From Pseudomonas putida (GTDB lineage: Bacteria; Pseudomonadota; Gammaproteobacteria; Pseudomonadales; Pseudomonadaceae), in the NCBI RefSeq assembly GCF_028682475.1, contig NZ_JANHLE010000028.1:1-64000 (forward strand): DNA of 64,000 nucleotides, in the 5' to 3' direction. This document shows positions 24,494 through 32,556 of this stretch, one piece after another. Numbering within the stretch: the stretch's first letter is position 1; each line of letters begins with the position of its first letter. A model generated the notes under the pieces. That model was given only the letters and a program-made list of their open reading frames with translations. It was not told the origin of the DNA and searched no databases. The position numbers and the translations under genes were made by a program.

Positions 24494-25618
24494 TCAATTG
24501 GCTTCCAGGATCGGATCGAGCGCGCGGGCGTGCTCCACTTCCCAGCCAAGCGGTACCACGTCGCCCACGGCCAGGGCCGGGTCGAGTTCGGCAATCGGCT
24601 GCTTCACGAAGAAATCGGCCTTGCCGCACACCTCCAGACGGACCCGTACGTGGTCGCCCAGATAGATGAATTCGGCCACCCGCCCGGAGAAGCGGTTGAC
24701 GCAGCTCTCGCTGTGGCCATTGAGGCGTACACGCTCGGGGCGGATCGACAGGGTCACCGGCTCGCCGGTCTCGCCGACATTGACCGCCAATGCTTCAACC
24801 TTCTCACCGCGGGCCAGCTGCACCAGGCAACGCTCACCGTCCTGACTGATGAGGCGGCCATTGATGCGGTTGTTTTCACCGATGAAGTTGGCGACGAAGG
24901 TGTTCTTCGGCTCTTCATAGAGGGTGCGCGGGTCGGCGATCTGCTGGATCTCGCCCTGATGGAACACCGCCACGCGATCGGACATGGTCAGCGCTTCACC
25001 CTGGTCGTGGGTGACATACACCACAGTGACGCCCAAGCGCTGGTGCAGGTGTTTGATTTCCATCTGCATGTGTTCACGCAGCTGCTTGTCGAGGGCGCCG
25101 AGCGGTTCATCCATCAGCACCAGCTGCGGCTCGAACACCAGTGCCCGGGCCAGGGCCACCCGCTGCTGCTGGCCACCAGACAGCTGACCGGGGTAGCGCT
25201 TGGCGAACGCATCGAGCTGAACCATGTTGAGCACGCGCTTGACCCGCTCGCTGATGTCGGTCTTGCTCAGGTTGCGCACGGTCAAGGGGAAGGCCAGATT
25301 CTCGGCCACGGTCATGTGCGGGAACAGGGCGTAGTTCTGGAACACCATGCCGATGTCGCGTTTGTGCGGCGGCACGTTGTTGATCGAGCGCCCGGCCAGC
25401 TGGATTTCGCCGGCGGTCGGCGTCTCGAAGCCTGCCAGCATCATCAGGCTGGTGGTCTTGCCGGAGCCGGAAGGGCCGAGCAAGGTCAGGAATTCGCCTT
25501 TGCGAATATCCAGATTGAGGTCTTTGACGATCAGCGACTCGCCGTCATAGCTCTTCTGCACACCGCGGAAGCTGACCAACACTTCGCCGGCTGCAGCGCT
25601 CGAATTCACCTCACTCAT
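24494..25618 (-). CDS. agtA: ABC transporter ATP-binding protein (PotA type), AgtA
   Basis: ATPase of 374 aa with Walker A GPSGSGKTT, Q-loop VFQNYALF, signature LSGGQQQRVALARAL, Walker B LVLMDEPLGALD and the H-loop YVTHDQ, followed by a C-terminal TOBE domain (about 285-365). It is the first gene of the operon. Upstream lie AGAAGG as ribosome-binding site and an imperfect palindrome CTGCCGTGATGACAG (25642-25656) that might be a regulator site (guess). The divergent side holds a REP pair and the end of agtR. Confidence 0.88.
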   Translation of the reverse strand: MSEVNSSAAAGEVLVSFRGVQKSYDGESLIVKDLNLDIRKGEFLTLLGPSGSGKTTSLMMLAGFETPTAGEIQLAGRSINNVPPHKRDIGMVFQNYALFPHMTVAENLAFPLTVRNLSKTDISERVKRVLNMVQLDAFAKRYPGQLSGGQQQRVALARALVFEPQLVLMDEPLGALDKQLREHMQMEIKHLHQRLGVTVVYVTHDQGEALTMSDRVAVFHQGEIQQIADPRTLYEEPKNTFVANFIGENNRINGRLISQDGERCLVQLARGEKVEALAVNVGETGEPVTLSIRPERVRLNGHSESCVNRFSGRVAEFIYLGDHVRVRLEVCGKADFFVKQPIAELDPALAVGDVVPLGWEVEHARALDPILEAN

Positions 25619-25767
25619 ACCCGTACCTTCTTATTGGATGACTGCCGTGATGACAGCCTAGTGAAGGGGCGAGTCCGCGCAAATCGGGGGTGGAGAGAGA
25701 TTGGTATCAGCAGGATGGAAGGCTTGGGGTAGGGATTGCCCTACAAGGATGGCGTTTTTGGATAGGT

Positions 25768-25826
25768 CATCGCGGGGCAAGCCTGCTCCCACAGCATTTC
25801 TGTGGGAGCAGGCTTGCCCCGCGATG
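25768..25826. repeat. Inverted pair of Pseudomonas REP elements (BIME)
   Basis: Perfect 26-bp inverted repeat (25768-25793 and 25801-25826, loop GCATTTC), differing from the 21206 pair by one change in the core (CCTGCTCCC versus CCCGCTCCC). It lies between the agtR stop and the agtA start, so it may end the agtSR transcript. Confidence 0.92.
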
Positions 25827-25841
25827 TCGCGATCAGAACAA

Positions 25842-26471
25842 TCAGAGCAACTTATGCTCCATGGCGTACTTCACCAGCTCCGCCAGCGAGTTCACATTGA
25901 GCTTCTGCATCAGCCGCGCCTTGTGGGTGCTGATGGTCTTGTTGCTCAGTGCCAGCTGCTGGGCAATGTCGTTGACGTTAGCGCCCTGGGCCAGGCGCTC
26001 GAACACCGAAAATTCGCGCTCAGACAGTAGAGAGTGCAAGGGCCGGGCATCCGTCAGGCCAACCTCGAAGACCATCCGGTCAGCCAGATCCGGATCGATG
26101 TAACGACCGCCGCCGGCCACCCGCCGAATGGCCGTCAACAACAAGGCCGGATCGCTGTCCTTGGTCGCATAGCCGGCAGCACCGACCTTCAGCGCCCGCG
26201 CGGCCATCTGCGCCTCGTCATGCATCGACAGCACCAGGATCGCTGGCGGGTTGCTCAAGGCGCGGATCCGCGGAATCGCCTCAAGGCCATTGACCCCGGG
26301 CATGGAGATATCCAGCAACACCACTTCGCAGTCGGTATGGCGCAAAGCCTCCAGCAGTTGCTCGCCATTACCGGCCTCCCCTGCCACCTGCATGTCCTTG
26401 GCCAGGCCAATCAACTGCTTGATGCCTTCGCGGACGATGGTGTGGTCTTCGGCAACCAGAACTCGAATCAC
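25842..26471 (-). CDS. agtR: Response regulator, NarL/LuxR family, AgtR
   Basis: Two-component transcription regulator of 209 aa. The receiver domain has AEDH and phospho-acceptor Asp54 in LLDISMPG; the C-terminal LuxR-type helix-turn-helix is LSEREFSVFERLAQGANVND...LSNKTISTHKARLMQKL. It follows agtS by 9 nt and stands beside the agtABCD operon, so it presumably activates transport of the amino acid sensed by AgtS (role taken from the P. aeruginosa AgtSR system). Confidence 0.87.
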   Translation of the reverse strand: MIRVLVAEDHTIVREGIKQLIGLAKDMQVAGEAGNGEQLLEALRHTDCEVVLLDISMPGVNGLEAIPRIRALSNPPAILVLSMHDEAQMAARALKVGAAGYATKDSDPALLLTAIRRVAGGGRYIDPDLADRMVFEVGLTDARPLHSLLSEREFSVFERLAQGANVNDIAQQLALSNKTISTHKARLMQKLNVNSLAELVKYAMEHKLL

Positions 26472-26480
26472 AATACGCTC

Positions 26481-28871
26481 CTATTTCAGGGGAATCGCCA
26501 CGCTCAGGCTGGTGCCCTCGCCCGGTTCGCTCTCCAGGGCCATTTGCCCGCCCAACATCAGTACCCGTTCGCGCATCCCGACCAGACCGAAAGAGGTCGG
26601 GCGGCTTTCATCCAGGGCAAAGCCGATGCCATCGTCGATAACTGTCAGACGCAAGGTGCGACCGTCCAGGCTCAAGCTGATCTGCACAGTATGCGCCTGG
26701 GCATGACGCATGACATTGGTCAGCGCCTCTTGCAGGATGCGGAACAGGCCAATGGCCTTGGCATCGCTCAACGGCGGCAGGTTTTCCGGGACCTGGACCA
26801 GGCAGGGAATCTGTGTGCGCGCTTCGAAACGCCGCGCCTGCCACTCGATCGCCGAGGCGATGCCGGCATCCAGAATCGGCGGACGTAACGCTGTGGCGAC
26901 ATCCCGAACCAACTGGAACAGCTGGGCAATCAGGCGTTTCATGCTGCCCAGGCGCTCGTTGAGACCGGGGTCGAGGTCGGCATAGGCCAGCTCGCACATG
27001 GAGGTTTCCAGTTTGAGTACGGTGAGCATCTGCCCCAGTTCGTCATGCACTTCGCGGGCGATATGAGCCTTTTCTTCTTCCCGGACGCTTTCCAGGTGCG
27101 CCGAAAGATCGCGCAACTGCTCCTGGGAACGCGCCAGTTCCAGCTCGGCCCGCTTGCTCTGGGTAATGTCCCAGACCACGCCATCCCAGACCACCCGGCC
27201 ATCCCCCAGGCTACGGGTACTGGCCTTGATATCAGCCCAGCGCTGCTCACCCTCGCGGGTCAGGATGCGCCCCTGCCACGACCAGTCACGATCGGTGGCC
27301 AGGGCCAGGTCCTGGACTTTGTGGTAATCGGCCCGGTCATCCGGATGAACCAGGTTGCGCAAGCCCATGTCCGGGTGCTGCAAGGCCGCTGGGGTGTAAC
27401 CGACCAGGGCCTCGCTGCCTTCACTGATGTAGGGAAACTCCAGGTCGCCTTCAGCCGGGTTGCGCTCAAGCCGGAACACCAGGCCGGGAACGTTGCCGGC
27501 AATCCCCTTGAGCCTGGCCTCGCTTTCGCGCAAGGCCGCCAGTGCCCGACGTCGTTCGGTCACGTCGTTGAGAAACACCACCAGATACTCGGCATCGCGA
27601 AAGCGCAAAAAGCTCAGCGACACATCTACCGGCAGCAGACTGCCATCGGCACGTAGGCACTGGGTTTCGAAATGCAGGGCAACATCGTTGCTGGCCCGCG
27701 CGCCTTTCCACAGTTCAAGCCAGCGGTCCATATGCAGGCCGGGTTCGAAGTCGATCAGTGGCCGGTCGACCACCGCACCCTCGGCATAGCCGAGCATGCT
27801 TTCGGCGGCGCGGTTGGCATAACGCACATGACTGTCCCAGTTGACCCAAAGAATGCCCACCGTGCTCTGGTCGATGGAGAACTGACTCAAGCGCAAGGCC
27901 TCTTCCCGCGCCTGACGCTGGTTGATGGTCTCCCGCGCTGTCAGCAGGTGGTGCTCCAGCTGACGCAACTGGCGCCGCTGCCACACCACGATGGCCACGC
28001 AGCTGAACAACAGCGCAGCCAGCAGCAATCCCAGGTTCTGCCAGAACCCCGGCGACTCGCTCAAACGCGGGTACTTGGGTTCCAGCCAGCGCTGGTGCAA
28101 TTGTTCCAGGTCTTTGGCCGGGATAGCCTGCAGGCCGCGCTCAAGAATCTCCGCCAGTTGCGGCCAGTCACGTCGCGAAGCAACGCGCAGCAATTGTGGC
28201 AGACCGATATCGCCGACCACCGCCAGGTCGCTGAACTCGCTTTCTCGCGACAGCCGGCTCAACTGTGCTTCATCCACCACGGCGTAGCGGGCTTGTTCGC
28301 CGAGTACCAGTTGCAGCGCCTGACGCTCCTCGGGAACGCCTTGCACGTTGAGGTTGGCGTAGGTGGCGCGCAGGTAGTCGGCCACGGCGCTGGGCATGCG
28401 CACCGCGACCCGTTCATTGTCGGCGAGTTTCTCAAGATCCACCGCCACCGCCCCACTGCGGGGGCCAACGATCAACTGCGGCACGCGCATGTACGGATCG
28501 CTGAACAACCACAAGCGCAGACCGGCCGGTGTCTGGGTCAGGCCAGGCGCCAGATCGACCTCACCGGCCACCAGCGCCCGCTCCAGCGCGGCCTGATCCG
28601 GGAAGTTGCGCCAGGTCAGGTCCAGCCCCAGCGAGCGCCCCAGCCAGTTCATCAGTTCGACATTGACGCCATACAGCTGCTGCAGACGACGGTCGAACTG
28701 GGCGAACGGCGCTTGCAACACCAGCCCGACCCGCAGGCTGCGATGTTGCTCGAGCCATTGCTGTTGCGCAGGGTCGAGCACCACAGCGGCCGACGTGCTT
28801 GCAGGGGTCGCCCAAGCGATCAAGGACCAGCACAAACAGCCGATAACCAACAGGCAGCGCAGTGACTTCAT
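26481..28871 (-). CDS. agtS: Membrane sensor histidine kinase with SBP-type periplasmic domain, AgtS
   Basis: 796-aa kinase. Domain order: signal peptide (1-22), a periplasmic solute-binding domain of SBP_bac_3 type (about 40-270), one membrane helix (about 283-303), two PAS/PAC units (about 330-445 and 450-580, with FPYISEG and HPDDRADY), then a HisKA_3 dimerisation domain with His609 in AREVHDELGQ and a HATPase domain with VIDDGIGF and FGLVGMRERV. It partners AgtR. The periplasmic domain should read the same ligand class as the neighbouring transporter. Confidence 0.87.
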   Translation of the reverse strand: MKSLRCLLVIGCLCWSLIAWATPASTSAAVVLDPAQQQWLEQHRSLRVGLVLQAPFAQFDRRLQQLYGVNVELMNWLGRSLGLDLTWRNFPDQAALERALVAGEVDLAPGLTQTPAGLRLWLFSDPYMRVPQLIVGPRSGAVAVDLEKLADNERVAVRMPSAVADYLRATYANLNVQGVPEERQALQLVLGEQARYAVVDEAQLSRLSRESEFSDLAVVGDIGLPQLLRVASRRDWPQLAEILERGLQAIPAKDLEQLHQRWLEPKYPRLSESPGFWQNLGLLLAALLFSCVAIVVWQRRQLRQLEHHLLTARETINQRQAREEALRLSQFSIDQSTVGILWVNWDSHVRYANRAAESMLGYAEGAVVDRPLIDFEPGLHMDRWLELWKGARASNDVALHFETQCLRADGSLLPVDVSLSFLRFRDAEYLVVFLNDVTERRRALAALRESEARLKGIAGNVPGLVFRLERNPAEGDLEFPYISEGSEALVGYTPAALQHPDMGLRNLVHPDDRADYHKVQDLALATDRDWSWQGRILTREGEQRWADIKASTRSLGDGRVVWDGVVWDITQSKRAELELARSQEQLRDLSAHLESVREEEKAHIAREVHDELGQMLTVLKLETSMCELAYADLDPGLNERLGSMKRLIAQLFQLVRDVATALRPPILDAGIASAIEWQARRFEARTQIPCLVQVPENLPPLSDAKAIGLFRILQEALTNVMRHAQAHTVQISLSLDGRTLRLTVIDDGIGFALDESRPTSFGLVGMRERVLMLGGQMALESEPGEGTSLSVAIPLK

Positions 28872-28965
28872 CTAAACGCTCATCAAAGAATGGATGGCCA
28901 CCGAGCATGGCCGTCCCGGACAAATACTATTAGGCTGCCGGTATTATTCTGGCCTGGACCACGCC

Positions 28966-29970
28966 ATGTTCGCACTTTTTCGCACGACGCTTCCGGCGTT
29001 TTGCCTTGTATTGATACTACCTTGTAGCGCACAAGCGGCTGCAGATGAAACACCGCAAGCCACGGAAAACACGCCACCGGCAAGCGTCCAGCGCCAACCG
29101 CTGGTTGAACGCAGCGAGGAAGGTGCCCTGGCACTGGAGCGCCAGGTCCCTCAGGCCGAGCAACACATGCTGCAAGCCGGCAGTGACAATTTCCTCGCCC
29201 TGTGGAAACCGGCCAACACCAGCGAACCCGACGGCGCACTGATCATTCTCGCCGGTGCTAGCGAAACCGCCGATTGGCCAAAGACCGTCGGCCCGTTGCG
29301 CCGAAAATTTCCAGACGCCGGCTGGCACAGCCTGAGCCTGAGCTTGCCGGACCTGCTGGCCGACAGCCCGCAAGCACGCGTCGACACGGCACCGGCGCCG
29401 AGTCAGCCGGTGGCCCAAGGTCAGAGCGCACCGGCCAAAGACACGCCTGACGACGCCAATGCCAGCGTCGAAAAAGCCACGACCGCCGAGAGTGAAGGCA
29501 GTGGAAGTGCAGACCAACCCGAGGCCCCGGGCATCAATGACAAAGCCGATGCCGAGCGCATCTTTGCCCGTCTCGATGCCGCTGTGGCCTACGCCCAGCA
29601 GCACAACGCACGTAGCATCGTCCTGCTGGGCAATGGCAGTGGCGCCTACTGGGCTGCCCGCTATGTCAGCGAGCGGCAACCGGCACAGGTGCAAAAACTG
29701 GTGATGGTCGCAGCACAGACGCCTGCACAAGCGGAACAAAGCCTGGACACCCTGGCGCCGTCGCTGAAAGTCCCCACCGCTGATTTCTTCTACAGCAGCC
29801 AGCCCCAGGCGCGACGCGCTGCCGAGCAGCGCCTGCAAGCCAGCAAACGGCTCAAGGACAACAACTATCGTCAGGTAGGATTGACCGCCATGCCCGGTAA
29901 CAGCGCGGCAGAACAGGAGCAACTGTTCCGCCGGGTGCGCGGCTGGCTCAGCCCGGAACAGGCCGACTAG
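28966..29970 (+). CDS. DUF3530 family exported protein
   Basis: 334-aa protein with a signal peptide (1-25, ending SAQA) and an alpha/beta-hydrolase-like fold: the strand-turn motif VLLGNGSGAYWAARY resembles a nucleophile elbow with serine. An Ala/Pro/Glu-rich stretch (about 125-180) breaks the domain. Family function is not known. The ATG at 28966 is chosen because the signal peptide starts there. It is convergent with the djlA-like gene and shares a CTAG with it at the stops. Confidence 0.78.
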   Translation: MFALFRTTLPAFCLVLILPCSAQAAADETPQATENTPPASVQRQPLVERSEEGALALERQVPQAEQHMLQAGSDNFLALWKPANTSEPDGALIILAGASETADWPKTVGPLRRKFPDAGWHSLSLSLPDLLADSPQARVDTAPAPSQPVAQGQSAPAKDTPDDANASVEKATTAESEGSGSADQPEAPGINDKADAERIFARLDAAVAYAQQHNARSIVLLGNGSGAYWAARYVSERQPAQVQKLVMVAAQTPAQAEQSLDTLAPSLKVPTADFFYSSQPQARRAAEQRLQASKRLKDNNYRQVGLTAMPGNSAAEQEQLFRRVRGWLSPEQAD

Positions 29971-30731
29971 AAACCGCGGCGCTGGCGGATGATCGCGTAG
30001 GCCTGGTGCAGCTCACGGGTACGCTCGGTGGCCTCACGCACCTGGGAGGGGCTGGCGCCACTGCCGACCAGCTTGTCCGGGTGGTGGCGGCTGACCAGCC
30101 GCCGATACGCCTGCTTGATCTGGCCCGGCTCAGCGTGCGCCTCAACACCGAGCAGCCGCAAAGCGTCCTGATAGCCGAGGTTGGCGCTGGATAAGCCCGG
30201 CCGCTGAGGCTCATATTCCAGCGCCAGTGCCTGGACCTTGGGCGCCGACCACCCCAACTGCTGCCCCCAGTCGAGCAACAGCTCGCGTTCGTGCCGACCT
30301 GCCCGGCCATCGGCCCAGGCCATGCGCAAGCAGGCGCGCAACATGCCCTCGGCGGCATGCGGCTGCTGCCGCAAACGACGCAGGTAGACACCCAGGCGGT
30401 CCTTGCCACTCTTGCCGCGGTTGAACGCGGCAATCGCTCGGCGCCGCGCAGGCTCGCTCATCTCCAGGCGCTGCATCTCCTGACGCGCCTGTTGAATATG
30501 CCCGTCGAGCACCCGCCCGTCGCTCTTGGCCAGACGCCCAAGCAGCACGAACAGCACCTCATCGTCACGCAATACCGGACGCCCGCCCAGACGCTCACGG
30601 ACATGGGCCCAAGTGTGCAACTGCAAGCGGCGGTCCATCGCCTGACCCAGCAACGCCCCCAGCAATGCCCCTGGAATGCTGGCAATGGCGAAGCCGGCCC
30701 CGGCACCAATCACTGTGCTCGGCCACAACAT
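29967..30731 (-). CDS. djlA: DjlA-like co-chaperone with TerB and J domains
   Basis: 254-aa protein. An N-terminal hydrophobic segment (residues 5-28) anchors it to the inner membrane; a TerB-like domain follows (about 55-160), and the C-terminal J domain carries the diagnostic HPD in SRHHPDKLVG. This is the DjlA layout, with a shorter linker than in E. coli. It would stimulate DnaK ATPase at the membrane. It follows murU by 1 nt and probably belongs to the amgK-murU transcript. Confidence 0.85.
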   Translation of the reverse strand: MLWPSTVIGAGAGFAIASIPGALLGALLGQAMDRRLQLHTWAHVRERLGGRPVLRDDEVLFVLLGRLAKSDGRVLDGHIQQARQEMQRLEMSEPARRRAIAAFNRGKSGKDRLGVYLRRLRQQPHAAEGMLRACLRMAWADGRAGRHERELLLDWGQQLGWSAPKVQALALEYEPQRPGLSSANLGYQDALRLLGVEAHAEPGQIKQAYRRLVSRHHPDKLVGSGASPSQVREATERTRELHQAYAIIRQRRGF

Positions 30732-30732
30732 G

Positions 30733-31404
30733 TCAACGGCGTCCTTTGATCAGTTGTTCGACTGCAGCCAGACGCTCCTGCGTGCCGACATCCACCCAGT
30801 GACCGCTGAAATACTCGCCACTGACCTGAGCCGTTGCCATTGCCTGGCGTAACAGCGGCGCCAGCTTGAAGGCACCGGCCGTACAACCGTCGAACAGGGC
30901 CGGGTCGATGACGGCGATGCCGCTGTAGGTCAGGGTGTCTGCCCCGTCCTGGCCATCACTGACCAGCCCCTGCTGCAGGCAGAAATCGCCCTTGCCGTGA
31001 TGGCCGGGGTTATCGACCAGTACCAGATGGGCGAGGCCGGCAGGCTTTGGCGGCAAACGGCTGAAGTCGTAGTCGGTCCAGACATCACCGTTGACCAGCA
31101 CAAAGGGCTCATTACCGAGCAGCGGCAGGGCCTTGAAGATCCCGCCCCCGGTCTCCAGCGGCTCACCCTCTGGCGAGTAGCTGATGCTCAGCCCCCAACC
31201 GGCACCGTTACCCAGATGGGCTTCGATCTGTGCACCGAGCCAGGCATGGTTGATCACCACCTCCTTGAAACCTGCTGCCACCAGGTTGCGCAGGTGGTAC
31301 TCGATCAGCGGCACACCCGCCACCGGCAGCAGAGGCTTGGGCGTGTGCAGGGTCAGCGGACGCATCCGCTCACCTTTGCCCGCCGCCAGGATCATCGCTT
31401 TCAT
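30733..31404 (-). CDS. murU: N-acetylmuramate alpha-1-phosphate uridylyltransferase
   Basis: Nucleotidyltransferase of 223 aa that makes UDP-MurNAc from MurNAc-1-phosphate in the recycling shortcut described in P. putida, which bypasses de novo MurA/MurB and gives intrinsic fosfomycin resistance. The N-terminal signature is LAAGKGERMRPLT...KPLLPVAGVPLI, and NGDVWTDYDF is the metal site. It overlaps amgK by 4 nt. Confidence 0.92.
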   Translation of the reverse strand: MKAMILAAGKGERMRPLTLHTPKPLLPVAGVPLIEYHLRNLVAAGFKEVVINHAWLGAQIEAHLGNGAGWGLSISYSPEGEPLETGGGIFKALPLLGNEPFVLVNGDVWTDYDFSRLPPKPAGLAHLVLVDNPGHHGKGDFCLQQGLVSDGQDGADTLTYSGIAVIDPALFDGCTAGAFKLAPLLRQAMATAQVSGEYFSGHWVDVGTQERLAAVEQLIKGRR

Positions 31405-32426
31405 GGACGCGCTCCGCCAGCAGCCTGCAGGCTTTCGATCAGTTCATCCAGCTCGGCCAGTTCAGGACGGCGGGCAATCACTTCATCTATATAGGCGAAG
31501 AAACGGGGTACGTCGGTCAGGTAACGCGGTTTGCCATCGCGGTGGCAGATCCGGGCGAAAATACCGATGACTTTCAGGTGACGCTGCACGCCCATCAGGT
31601 CACTGGCGCGGTAGAAGTCCTGGAAGTCGGCCTGCACCGCAATGCCCTTGGCCTGCGCCCGATCCCAGTAGCCCTTCAGCCAGCCTTCGACCCGCGCTTG
31701 CGGCCAGCTCAGGAACGCATCCTTGAACAGGCAGGTGACGTCATAGGTGACCGGCCCGTACACGGCATCCTGGAAATCCAGGACGCCAGGGTTCGGAACA
31801 CTCTGCATCAGGTTGCGTGGCATATAGTCGCGGTGCACCAGCACCTTGGGCTGGGCCAGGGCGCTGTCGATCAGCAGCGTGCTGATGCGCTGCCAGGCGG
31901 CCAGCTGCTGGTCAGTGAAGCCCAGACCCAGCTCGCGCCCCACGTACCACTCGGGAAACAGCTCCAGCTCGCGGCGCAACAGGGCCACGTCATAGCTCGG
32001 CAACGGCGCGTCCATCGGCAATTGCTGGAAGGCAAGCAGGGCTTCGATGGCGTCATCGAACAGGCCATCGGCATTGTCGGCATTGATCACATCGAGGTAG
32101 GTCTGGGTGCCCAGATCGCTGAGCAGCAGGAAGCCACGCTCCAGATCCTGCGCATGGATCACCGGGACATTGACCTGGGCAGAAGCCAGCAAGTGAGCGA
32201 TATCCACAAAAGGACGGCAGTTTTCCTGCGGCGGCGGTGCGTCCATGACAATAAAACTGTGGCCTTCGGCTTGCCAGCGGAAGTAACGGCGAAAGCTCGC
32301 ATCGCTGCTGGCAGCGGTCAGGCTACCCGCTGGAACCGCACCCCAGCCCTGTTTATCGAACAGATCGGTCAGTTGTGCATCGAGCCAGACAGTGAGGTGT
32401 TGCAGGCGTACATCGTGATCAGGCAT
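31401..32426 (-). CDS. amgK: N-acetylmuramate/N-acetylglucosamine kinase AmgK
   Basis: Anomeric sugar kinase of the aminoglycoside-phosphotransferase fold (341 aa). The catalytic loop is VHRDYMPRNLM (HxDxxxxN) and the metal motif is VLDFQDAVYGP. It phosphorylates MurNAc at C1 ahead of MurU; the two genes overlap. It is divergent from lptD across 130 nt. With anmK at 3.0 kb the window codes for both MurNAc-6P and MurNAc-1P forming kinases. Confidence 0.92.
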   Translation of the reverse strand: MPDHDVRLQHLTVWLDAQLTDLFDKQGWGAVPAGSLTAASSDASFRRYFRWQAEGHSFIVMDAPPPQENCRPFVDIAHLLASAQVNVPVIHAQDLERGFLLLSDLGTQTYLDVINADNADGLFDDAIEALLAFQQLPMDAPLPSYDVALLRRELELFPEWYVGRELGLGFTDQQLAAWQRISTLLIDSALAQPKVLVHRDYMPRNLMQSVPNPGVLDFQDAVYGPVTYDVTCLFKDAFLSWPQARVEGWLKGYWDRAQAKGIAVQADFQDFYRASDLMGVQRHLKVIGIFARICHRDGKPRYLTDVPRFFAYIDEVIARRPELAELDELIESLQAAGGARP

Positions 32427-32556
32427 TACAAGGGTCTCCGACGGCCCTAGCCGTCAAGCGGGTCATGCTTTATTATCCAGCATCTTTTTCAGACCATCGA
32501 GAGGCGTGCGGCCCCACACGCGGGCAGATGGCACGCAGGAAGCCCGGACTAATAAG

